A DNA stretch of 24,631 bases, taken from NCBI GenBank assembly GCA_041725875.1, contig JBGRQB010000049.1, positions 1 to 24,631 on the forward strand, written 5' to 3'. The translations under genes were made by a program, and so were the position numbers. Positions 17,208 through 24,131 of the stretch are shown here, in pieces (position 1 is the first letter of the stretch; every line of letters starts with the position of its first letter). Under the pieces are notes generated by a model. The model saw only the letters and a list, made by a program, of their open reading frames with translations. It made no database searches and had not been told where the DNA came from. This DNA is from JBGRQB01 sp041725875 (lineage in GTDB: Bacteria; Bacteroidota; Ignavibacteria; Ignavibacteriales; Melioribacteraceae).

Positions 17208-17236
17208 AATATACATAAATTTCATCTTAGAATCAA
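17208..17236 (-). promoter_or_regulatory. Possible sigma-70-like promoter before tRNA-Glu
   Basis: On the minus strand TTGATT (17231-17236) and TATATT (17208-17213) are separated by exactly 17 nt, matching the consensus at 4 and 5 of 6 positions. It would start about 40 nt before the tRNA and could also feed the exporter genes. The region is AT-rich and this lineage may prefer TAnnTTTG promoters, so it is weak evidence. Confidence 0.3.
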
Positions 17237-17247
17237 GGAAAATTAAC

Positions 17248-17316
17248 AGCGCATATCGGATTCAAACCGATGTCTCAGATTTTTATCTGCATCTTGGATC
17301 GCTAGACGAATGCGCC
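17248..17316 (-). tRNA. tRNA-Glu-like RNA without an anticodon (4-nt AAAA loop)
   Basis: A 69-nt paralogue of the tRNA at 17089-17160. Acceptor GGCGCAT/ATGCGCT, D stem GTCT/AGAT, anticodon stem CAGAT/ATCTG and T stem ATCGG/CCGAT all pair. The anticodon loop is four A instead of seven nucleotides (or six if the closing U-A opens), so there is no anticodon. Relative to its neighbour, double compensatory changes occur at 30-40, 49-65, 51-63 and in the tertiary pair 19-56 (G-C to A-U). The other stem changes (1-72, 6-67, 10-25, 13-22, 50-64) also keep pairing. C9, U11-A24, C12-G23 and the short variable loop are retained. It starts 17 nt after the stop of precursor 2 and is probably processed from the same transcript. 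Discriminator base is G. I favour a non-decoding, selected RNA over a decaying pseudogene. Confidence 0.82.
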
Positions 17317-17333
17317 TAAAATTCAATACAACA

Positions 17334-17630
17334 TTACGGACAAACTACTTCTTCATTAGTAGCTACACAAGCCGTTGGTTTCGGAGAAGATCCGCAATCA
17401 ACGCAAGACCAAGCACAAGTACCATTACAAGATATTTCACCATTACAGGTTACACCACAGGTATTATTACAGGTTGCGCAAGTCTCATACTGAAAAGTAT
17501 TATCTTGACATCCACTGTGATCTTCAGTACAAGGAGCATTTCCAACCACGGTACCACTACGGTTTGCTTCCGGCCTGGTTTCAAATGATTCAACCCTAAG
17601 TTCATTAAGGTTTAGTTTTAATTTTTCCAT
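17334..17630 (-). CDS. Lanthipeptide precursor peptide 2 (12 Cys)
   Basis: A 98-residue LanA-type peptide. The leader begins MEKLKLNLNELRVESFET, very similar to the other precursor in this cluster and to Bacteroidota class I (pinensin-like) leaders as I recall them. After a GTVVG block at 26-30 comes a core rich in Cys (34, 41, 51, 54, 58, 62, 68, 72, 76, 79, 88, 97) and in Ser/Thr (14 after residue 30), with dense TCxxTC-like spacing in the middle. There is no double-glycine site. GGGAG lies 7 nt before the ATG. It follows lanC by 142 nt and is itself followed by the two tRNA genes. LanB/LanC would convert Thr/Ser and Cys to (methyl)lanthionine rings; the number of rings is unknown. Confidence 0.88.
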   Translation of the reverse strand: MEKLKLNLNELRVESFETRPEANRSGTVVGNAPCTEDHSGCQDNTFQYETCATCNNTCGVTCNGEISCNGTCAWSCVDCGSSPKPTACVATNEEVVCP

Positions 17631-17663
17631 TTCAACTCCCTTTTTATTTAGGTATTTGGTTAA

Positions 17664-17693
17664 TTAGGCATAACAACTTTTTGCTATGCTTAA
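17664..17693 (-). other. Imperfect hairpin between lanC and precursor 2
   Basis: TTAGGCATA and TATGCTTAA arms (17664-17672 and 17685-17693) pair over nine positions with one G-U and a 12-nt loop. No U-tract follows on the minus strand, so it is more likely an mRNA-stability or processing structure before the precursor gene than a terminator. Confidence 0.35.
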
Positions 17694-17771
17694 TCCAATT
17701 TATGCTCCTGTTAATCTGTTCTACATTTATTAATGCGTCTGTTGCAATAACCTACAATCTTTTTATTGTTT

Positions 17772-19745
17772 TTATTTTTCGAGTACCAATATCCCTGAAA
17801 AATATGCTTGTAAAATCTGATCACGTAATGCATTTTCAACCTGCAACATTTGATCTGAGGATTCAATTTCAAAAACATCTTTAAAGTATTTCATTACATC
17901 ATCAATGTTTTTAGGTTCTTTAAGATAGTCAAATGTTACAGCAGCAAAATCATTAAGTTTTTTTCTGAAAATTCTGTTAGCCTGCTGATACAAAATATAA
18001 TGACATTGAGTATCTTTTGGTGAGCTGACTTTTTCTGGTTTACCTGCTTCAAGAAATTCTTCGATATCAAAATTTGTTTCAAACATTATGTTTTTGGAAT
18101 TGAGATAAAACTTATGTTCATTTCCAAAATCTGATTCAAGAGGAGTTCTCACTAAGTTAGCAAGAAACTCTTCTGTGAAATCTTTTATATTATATTTCAT
18201 TTCAGATTTAGTTTTTTCAATATGATAAATCTCTTTTATGAAATTATATTCTGACGCAAGTTCATTAACAAGTTTTTCTAATTTATCTTTAATAATTTCC
18301 AAATCTGGTTTTTCAGAATCTATATCAAAACTTCCTAAAAATTCTTTTCTCTCAATTAAAAAACATTTTTCCAGAGCGGCAATTGTTTCGCCAAAAAATT
18401 CATTCAGATAAGGATCTCTGTATTCGTTAAAATTATCTATTAATTTTTCTGCTTTCTGATCAACAACTGGTAACAAAACAGATTCAAGATTTTCATCCTG
18501 AAGCATTAATAAGAAATAACCAATTCCGGCTTCACCCAACATAAAACTCGGATCATTAACTCCCTGTAGAGTTCCGCAAGGCCAGGGATTATTTTTTTCT
18601 TCAAAAGTTTCTATTCCAAACTTCATACACTCATTAACAAGATCAAGATACTTTTCATCTTTAAGTATTTTTGTTGCCAGAACCAAAGGTTCGCTGTTAC
18701 CACTTAAACCGTGACATAAAGAATAATTTCCTTCAAATCTCTGAACAGAAATAGTTGTCTGCTTTGAAGCTTCAATTGCATCTTCTTTATATTTTTCACT
18801 GCCGGTTACTTCAAATGCTCTTAATCTGGAAAGTGCTATTCCGGGAGCACCGTGACACCAGGCATTCATAAATTTAGGAGTATATTTTTCAACTTTACCA
18901 ATGGCTGCCAATTTTTTCAATTGGTCCATTTGTCCGGCATAATAAAACTCACCAATCTGGCTATGTCTGAAATCAGGCCAGTTATTATCGTGTTCTGAAT
19001 AATGTTCTCTTTCATAACGGAAAGCCTGATCAGCAGCATAAAGATATTTTGATTTTCCAGTAAAGCTGTATAATTCTATAAATGCTTGTCCAATACCAGC
19101 TGCTCCGTGTGCATATCCGCATAAACATTTTGCATGTGTTGGAGATTCATCCAACCAGCACCATCCGTAAAGTTCTTTTCTGGCAACTCTTACAAGGTTA
19201 TCTCCAAGTTTTTCACACATTTCAACAAGGGCAGGTTCATTTAAAAGAGTAGATAGTTTTAGTAATATCTGAATTGATCCGCCTGCACCGCCGATAACAT
19301 CTATTCCAGCATCTTTGTGTTCGTTGCCGTAAAGAGGGGCAAGTACTTTTTTTGCTTCTTCAAAATATTCTTTTTTATCACAGCATTCTGCAAACCGGGC
19401 TGCGGCATAAGCTATTCCGGGTCTGCCGCTATGTAAACCAAATGCAAAATCGGGTAAACCTTCAGCTTCTTTAAGAGCTAGTTTAACAGCACCTTCGGCA
19501 GTTTTCAAATAACTTTCATCTTTATCATACTTATACAAAGCTGATAAAAACAAAACCATACCGGAACTTCCCTGATAAACAGTTGATCCGCCCATTTCTT
19601 TTTTTGCAATTCGTTCTTTTGATTTTTCTCTGTCCGGAACATTCACCATCCAGCTGCAGGTATCATTTTCCCTTATAGCAGATTCAACAAGTCTTTTTCC
19701 CATCTTGATTGCTGTATCGAGATATCTGTTATTTTTTTTATTCAT
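17772..19745 (-). CDS. lanC: LanC-type lanthionine cyclase with C-terminal PqqD-like extension
   Basis: A 657-residue protein, far longer than the usual 400-450. Residues about 5-460 form the alpha/alpha-barrel LanC cyclase with the zinc ligands C297 (NAWCHGAPG) and C344/H345 (SLCHGLSGN) and the conserved H213 in CGYAHGAAGIG. It would add Cys thiols to dehydrated Ser/Thr. The extra C-terminal part is a linker (460-575) and then a segment (about 575-657) with the PqqD pattern: KLNDFAAVTFDYLKEPKNID, then DVMKYFKDVF and a closing amphipathic helix ending SGILVLE. PqqD-like domains are RiPP leader-binding elements (RRE), so this part probably recruits the precursors. The start overlaps the SpaB_C stop (ATGAATAA). 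Domain naming of the extension is by eye. Confidence 0.92.
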   Translation of the reverse strand: MNKKNNRYLDTAIKMGKRLVESAIRENDTCSWMVNVPDREKSKERIAKKEMGGSTVYQGSSGMVLFLSALYKYDKDESYLKTAEGAVKLALKEAEGLPDFAFGLHSGRPGIAYAAARFAECCDKKEYFEEAKKVLAPLYGNEHKDAGIDVIGGAGGSIQILLKLSTLLNEPALVEMCEKLGDNLVRVARKELYGWCWLDESPTHAKCLCGYAHGAAGIGQAFIELYSFTGKSKYLYAADQAFRYEREHYSEHDNNWPDFRHSQIGEFYYAGQMDQLKKLAAIGKVEKYTPKFMNAWCHGAPGIALSRLRAFEVTGSEKYKEDAIEASKQTTISVQRFEGNYSLCHGLSGNSEPLVLATKILKDEKYLDLVNECMKFGIETFEEKNNPWPCGTLQGVNDPSFMLGEAGIGYFLLMLQDENLESVLLPVVDQKAEKLIDNFNEYRDPYLNEFFGETIAALEKCFLIERKEFLGSFDIDSEKPDLEIIKDKLEKLVNELASEYNFIKEIYHIEKTKSEMKYNIKDFTEEFLANLVRTPLESDFGNEHKFYLNSKNIMFETNFDIEEFLEAGKPEKVSSPKDTQCHYILYQQANRIFRKKLNDFAAVTFDYLKEPKNIDDVMKYFKDVFEIESSDQMLQVENALRDQILQAYFSGILVLEK

Positions 19746-20673
19746 CGGTAACTTCTCCTGCAGGAATTGTTTGTAAAGCTTTTGTTATAAGAAACGAGAG
19801 ATATGATTCTTCAGGAATAGAAATTCCAAGTCGGTTATTCATCATATGAATATAGCTCGGTACTATTCTGAAATATTTTTCATACAGATTCATTTTACCG
19901 GAATCTGTTTCAATTAACTTTCCTTCGGAATCAAGCTGATTTAATTTATTTTTAATTGTAAAAAGATTTTTAACAAACTCGATAAAGCTTTCAGGAAGTT
20001 CTCCATCTTCTTCAAGCACTTCCCATAAACTATTGTTAAACTCAATAAGATTTTGCGCCTGTTTGTCAAAACCATCTTTAAACATTTCAAGCATATCTTC
20101 TTTCAAACCATCTTGTCTTGCCACTGCAGAAAGGTATCCTTTATGATATTGTTCTGCGAGTCTGAGACCAAGATCTCTGGAACTTGTAAAAGCATAAATT
20201 ATCAAATTAGTTGCAATTAATCCTTTACCCAGACGCTGAGAATTATTTCCTTCAGTTACTCCGTCAAGAAGTTCAATTGCAAAATCACTTGAGTAGTTAA
20301 AATATTCTTCGGCAACTTTAATTGCATGGTTGCCTCCGTATCTCTCAATTTCCGGTTCATATTCTACCCATTTGAATAATTCATATTCAGGTAAATCTAC
20401 TTTTAAATCTTCAGGAAAGTTTGCTAAAAGAAATTTTTCAAATTCAGGTTTTACAATTTCATCAATAGTTTTTTCATCACCAAAAAATCTCAATCGGATA
20501 TGTGTTCCTGATTCACTGTATCTGATAAAAAAGTAATTTTTAATCCAGGAATTTTTTCTGCAAATTTCTACAAAAGGTTTAACAACAGAAGCTACAACTC
20601 TGTCACTTTCGTAAGAATATAAATACCCTTTGTTGAAAATATATACACTTATCCATTTATCATTAGCATTCAT
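19738..20673 (-). CDS. SpaB_C-type glutamate elimination subunit (split LanB, C-terminal half)
   Basis: A 311-residue thiopeptide/lantibiotic-type elimination domain as a separate protein. Family hallmarks: W7 start (KWISVYIF), FFIRYSESGTHIRLRF with R51, H58, R60 and R62, and EIERYGG at 108-114. In NisB this fold removes glutamate from glutamylated Ser/Thr to give dehydro residues. Here it must work in trans with the LanB subunit encoded directly upstream; the start overlaps the LanB stop by 11 nt and the end overlaps lanC by 8 nt, so translation is coupled. Split dehydratases are known in thiopeptide and, as I recall, in pinensin clusters. The length is normal for a stand-alone SpaB_C protein. 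Confidence 0.92.
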   Translation of the reverse strand: MNANDKWISVYIFNKGYLYSYESDRVVASVVKPFVEICRKNSWIKNYFFIRYSESGTHIRLRFFGDEKTIDEIVKPEFEKFLLANFPEDLKVDLPEYELFKWVEYEPEIERYGGNHAIKVAEEYFNYSSDFAIELLDGVTEGNNSQRLGKGLIATNLIIYAFTSSRDLGLRLAEQYHKGYLSAVARQDGLKEDMLEMFKDGFDKQAQNLIEFNNSLWEVLEEDGELPESFIEFVKNLFTIKNKLNQLDSEGKLIETDSGKMNLYEKYFRIVPSYIHMMNNRLGISIPEESYLSFLITKALQTIPAGEVTDE

Positions 20674-23635
20674 ATAATTCTTCCTTTTCTAAAACTTTCA
20701 CTTCTTCTTTTTTATCAACCGGAATACTAATCTGGAAAATTGTTTCAGAGGTATAATCTCGCTCTCCTACTTTAGGCAGTTGATTTCTTTCAGGATATCT
20801 TTCTTCAACAGTAACAATAAAGTTTTTGAGATTGACCGTCATCTTCTTGAAAAGATTAACAAGCAAAGGATTATTAAAATCTATGTACTGAGGTTTCTGG
20901 AAATCTCTGGAAAATTTCTGACGTTTCATCATTTTTTTCTGAGCTTCCTTATCAGTAGTCTCTTCTTTATTTGTATCTTGTTTTTCATCACTGCTTTTTT
21001 CTTCTTTTACCTCTTCACTTTTAACTTCTGCCTCACCTTTCTTTTCAGCAGCAGCTTCAGTTTTTTCCTGGTTCTCTTCTTTTGAAGTTTCTTTTTTATC
21101 TTCCGGTTTTGTGGCAGTCGGCAAAGGCTGTATTCTTACATAAACTTCATCAGGAATATTATAGATTGCCCGCCATTCGGTTAATCTGATTAAATAATCT
21201 TCATTATTTTCACCTGTTCCCGGAGTTACAAAAAGCGCAGCAGGAATTTTCCATTTCTTTCTGCTTATAATTATGTCATCATCAAAAGAGATTCTTGGAA
21301 TGTAAACTACTTCCGGTTCCTGTTTTTTATTTTCTTCCGGCTTGGCTTCTTTTTTCTCTTCACCTTTTTGTTCCTCTTTATTTTTTTGAGGAACATATTT
21401 TTTCGGACTTTCAGGAACTCTGAAACTAAAGTTTGCCGGAGTAGTAAATTTCGACATCAATTGATAAAGCGGCGGACGCATCATTGGATTTAAGAATCCA
21501 AGATCCACAGGAGATAAAAACTTGCCTGTCGGATTATGATAGAGTGAAATTGATGCATCGTTATCCGGACAGCGAACAACGCTTATATCCGTAGTATAAA
21601 GTGTTTTGTCGGAAAGTCCGCTTTCGCCAAGCGGGTAACTGATTTCCCATTCAAGCATTGGCGGATGAAGGTTTGCGTTAAAGTTTGCATCACCTGAAAT
21701 TTCAGCAATTATTTTATCTGTGTATTGTGAATTTACTTCTCTGATTTTTTCCTGTTCTTCTTTACTGAACAATCTTATAAAGCGACTAAAATATTTTCCG
21801 TAACCATTTAGGTAAGTCCCGGCAGGTACAATCAGTTTATCTATTTTATTGTCAGTCAAAACTATCTGTGAAAACAATGAAACTGAATTTGGTTCACCTT
21901 CAATTTCAGGAATACCGGAAACAGCTTCTTCAAGTTCTTCAAATGTAAAGTTCACCTGATCAACTGTTAAATCTTTTTCCCATTTACTTCTGATTAACTC
22001 TGTTACTTTTTGATGAGCATTGGTTATATCCTGATTTATCTTCAGGTTAAAAGGATTGGAAACATTATAATTTTTGAGTTTCTCTTTATCAACATTAGGA
22101 TTCCTGTTTTTTGATAACTCAACAAGTTCCGAATGTTCTTTATAATGTTCTCTATAATAATCTTCGTAAAATTTAAGTAAAGGAACCGCACCTGTTTCTT
22201 TTCCGTAAAAGTCATCATAAAAATGACGCATAGTATGCTTTTCTGTGCGAGGCCAGCTCAATCTGTTTGACACTTTTATAAATCTTATAAGCTTTTCTGA
22301 AATCTTTTGAAACTCATTAGAGTTAATACTGACTTTCAAATCAGCAGTTGAATCTTCATAAAGAGGAAGCTCGGATTTAAACTCAATTTCAACTTCCATT
22401 TTTTCAAAAGTATCTTTTATAGAGTCATCCATTTTCACAATTATCTTATGACGATCTTCAACTTCTGCTTCGGAATAATCATCAAGAAGCAACAATAATT
22501 TATCCATTAAAGCATAACACAATTGTGCATGTTCGTCATCGATGTTTTTCAGGAAATCTCTTAACATTACCGGCCAGTTTAAATCCTGATCAGGAATTTC
22601 AAAGCGGAAATGAAGAAATCCGATTTCAATTAATTTATCTATATATTCAACAATTTCTTCTTCTTCGGCATCAACAACATCTTTTTCAATAAGAGTTCTT
22701 ATTAAATCTTTAAACTTTATGGTTTTTCCTTCTCCAATTAATTCTTTAATAAGATCGAGAACCGGGTTATTCTGCATACGCTGAAAAACCTCTTTGGAGT
22801 CAACCGAAGTAAGGAATGTCAATTTTTCATTTTCAAATCTGAATGTAGGATTCAATTCCAGATTTATTTCCTGTTTGATATTTTTTCTTTTTACAAGAAG
22901 ATTTGTAAGGTTACCATATAAACCTTTATTTAACAGCAGCAGACTTCTCTGATCATCAGGATTACCTTCCAGATGCATTCCGCTGCAATCTTCGGAATCT
23001 GTAATGTATCCCGGTATTATTGAGCAAAATGTACTGAACGGTGTGGCTTTCATTGCCATTCTGCTATAATATCTTAACAATCCGCGTTCAATTTGTTCAA
23101 TTTTTCTGTCACTCAAATTATCTTCACTTGAGAAATAATATTTTTGTGACTCGTAAAGAGGTTTGCTGGAAATGAGTAATCCTTTTTGAAAAGAAGTGTT
23201 ATCGAGCATATCAATAAATTTGATTCGGGAAGTTTTGTACTCTTCTTTAAAACCTTCTTTTAAAGTTTGGTTAAGCAGGGTTATTTCACTATTTACAGAA
23301 TAAAAATGTTTAATTTTATCCACAGTTTTTTCTTCAAGAAGTTCAGAAATAAACTGCAGCTTTTCTTCGCTGAGATTTTTTTTGTTAAAAATATCTCTTC
23401 GTATTTTCAGTACTTTGTTCCTTTGTGATTTATTTTCGACTTTGCTGACCAGCAAAAAAAGCTCATCGGAAATTTCAGTTTTTAATTTTTCAACTTCCGT
23501 TATAAGTTTTTTTAACTTTCCGGTTATTTCTGCTAAAAAGCCAGATGATAAATCTTGAAACCTGTTTACCTCTTCGCCCCCCAGTCGGCAAACAAAATTT
23601 GGATATACATGTCCGAAACTATTCTTTCCCTTCAT
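20663..23635 (-). CDS. lanB: Lantibiotic dehydratase, glutamylation subunit (split LanB, N-terminal part)
   Basis: A 990-residue Lant_dehydr_N protein. It would transfer glutamate from Glu-tRNA(Glu) onto Ser/Thr of the precursor. Recognised landmarks: RMAMKATPFSTF (192-203, the conserved KxTPF block), a winged-helix RRE-like region about 280-345, WPRTEKHTMRHFYDDFYG (461-478), HNPTGKFLSPVDLGFLNP (700-717), PRISFDDDIIISRKKW (780-795). The elimination domain is missing and is supplied by the next gene. Two low-complexity Lys/Glu-rich insertions (about 750-775 and 841-905) interrupt the C-terminal half and explain much of the extra length. AGAGGG precedes the ATG. A strong hairpin lies 76 nt upstream. 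The insertions look like flexible charged linkers, perhaps for RNA or partner contact; that is speculative. Confidence 0.93.
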   Translation of the reverse strand: MKGKNSFGHVYPNFVCRLGGEEVNRFQDLSSGFLAEITGKLKKLITEVEKLKTEISDELFLLVSKVENKSQRNKVLKIRRDIFNKKNLSEEKLQFISELLEEKTVDKIKHFYSVNSEITLLNQTLKEGFKEEYKTSRIKFIDMLDNTSFQKGLLISSKPLYESQKYYFSSEDNLSDRKIEQIERGLLRYYSRMAMKATPFSTFCSIIPGYITDSEDCSGMHLEGNPDDQRSLLLLNKGLYGNLTNLLVKRKNIKQEINLELNPTFRFENEKLTFLTSVDSKEVFQRMQNNPVLDLIKELIGEGKTIKFKDLIRTLIEKDVVDAEEEEIVEYIDKLIEIGFLHFRFEIPDQDLNWPVMLRDFLKNIDDEHAQLCYALMDKLLLLLDDYSEAEVEDRHKIIVKMDDSIKDTFEKMEVEIEFKSELPLYEDSTADLKVSINSNEFQKISEKLIRFIKVSNRLSWPRTEKHTMRHFYDDFYGKETGAVPLLKFYEDYYREHYKEHSELVELSKNRNPNVDKEKLKNYNVSNPFNLKINQDITNAHQKVTELIRSKWEKDLTVDQVNFTFEELEEAVSGIPEIEGEPNSVSLFSQIVLTDNKIDKLIVPAGTYLNGYGKYFSRFIRLFSKEEQEKIREVNSQYTDKIIAEISGDANFNANLHPPMLEWEISYPLGESGLSDKTLYTTDISVVRCPDNDASISLYHNPTGKFLSPVDLGFLNPMMRPPLYQLMSKFTTPANFSFRVPESPKKYVPQKNKEEQKGEEKKEAKPEENKKQEPEVVYIPRISFDDDIIISRKKWKIPAALFVTPGTGENNEDYLIRLTEWRAIYNIPDEVYVRIQPLPTATKPEDKKETSKEENQEKTEAAAEKKGEAEVKSEEVKEEKSSDEKQDTNKEETTDKEAQKKMMKRQKFSRDFQKPQYIDFNNPLLVNLFKKMTVNLKNFIVTVEERYPERNQLPKVGERDYTSETIFQISIPVDKKEEVKVLEKEELYEC

Positions 23636-23711
23636 TTTCCCTCTGCGCTTTATTGTGACATCCTATAAGTGAGAGTATAAGTTAATTTAATGTGTGGAAA
23701 AAAACTACTAG

Positions 23712-23740
23712 GGTTACCCCTAAGTTTTTTAGGGGTAACC
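23712..23740 (-). terminator. Strong hairpin (attenuator) between precursor 1 and lanB
   Basis: Perfect 12-bp arms GGTTACCCCTAA and TTAGGGGTAACC (23712-23723 and 23729-23740) with a 5-nt loop. It lies 35 nt after the precursor stop. On the minus strand a run of seven T follows, but about 7 nt beyond the stem, so termination should be incomplete. Partial terminators behind lanA are a known means of making more precursor than enzyme. Confidence 0.75.
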
Positions 23741-23775
23741 GGAAATTATTAAAGGCTTTTAATCTTTATACACCC

Positions 23776-24057
23776 TTAACTACAAAACAAATCAGTTGCA
23801 CAGTTTCCTCTGAAGGTAAACTGACATGTACAAGTCATCATTGTACAATTAGCCCCAACCGTTTCATTTTGCTCACATCCTTGACAATTAGTTTGGCCAC
23901 AAGTGATATCATTTTGACAGGTATTACCCATATTTGCGCAATCGGTATCAATAAAAGTATTTTCTTCGCCTTTTACTGTTCCCTGCGAAATAAGATTTTC
24001 TCCTGTTTCAAAAGCCTCAACCTTCAGCGAATTAATATCAATTTTCAGCTTTTTCAT
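23776..24057 (-). CDS. Lanthipeptide precursor peptide 1 (10 Cys)
   Basis: A 93-residue LanA-type peptide with leader MKKLKIDINSLKVEAFET, almost the same as in precursor 2, and the same GTVxG block at residues 26-30 (GTVKG). The core holds Cys at 40, 47, 53, 58, 61, 71, 76, 78, 86 and 92 and 12 Ser/Thr after residue 30, mostly Thr placed one or two residues before a Cys (NTC, ITC, TMMTCTC). The core shares no clear order with precursor 2. AGAGG lies 6 nt before the ATG. It is the first precursor of the operon and is separated from lanB by a hairpin. Rings are expected but their pattern is unknown. Confidence 0.88.
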   Translation of the reverse strand: MKKLKIDINSLKVEAFETGENLISQGTVKGEENTFIDTDCANMGNTCQNDITCGQTNCQGCEQNETVGANCTMMTCTCQFTFRGNCATDLFCS

Positions 24058-24090
24058 ACTTTACCTCTGATTTTGTTAGTAAGTTAGGTT

Positions 24091-24117
24091 TAGGATGAAC
24101 ATCTTAGTTCATCCCTA
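24091..24117 (-). other. Hairpin upstream of precursor 1
   Basis: GGATGAAC (24093-24100) and GTTCATCC (24107-24114) pair perfectly around a 6-nt loop, and three more pairs form beyond a bulged C. It sits between the unknown ORF and precursor 1. No U-tract follows, so it may be a processing or 5'-protective structure for the precursor mRNA. Confidence 0.45.
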
Positions 24118-24131
24118 AAGTGCCCGTTTAT

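Noticed and set aside
17248..17316. Second tRNA copy as an attachment-site duplication left by an integrated island
   Set aside because: An att duplication would be a near-identical 3' fragment. This copy is full length, differs at about 20 positions and shows compensatory changes, and no integrase gene is in the window.
17002..17319. Plus-strand open frame across the tRNA region
   Set aside because: It lies antisense to the exporter start and both tRNAs, has no ribosome binding site and no protein-like features.
17334..17630. Disulfide-rich or metallothionein-like protein instead of a lanthipeptide precursor
   Set aside because: The shared leader with precursor 1 and the position among LanB, SpaB_C, LanC and exporter genes favour a modified peptide; disulfides remain possible for unringed Cys.
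20780..21085. Phe/Ser-rich plus-strand frame opposite the Lys/Glu-rich part of lanB
   Set aside because: It is the antisense shadow of low-complexity Lys/Glu codons and has no independent support.
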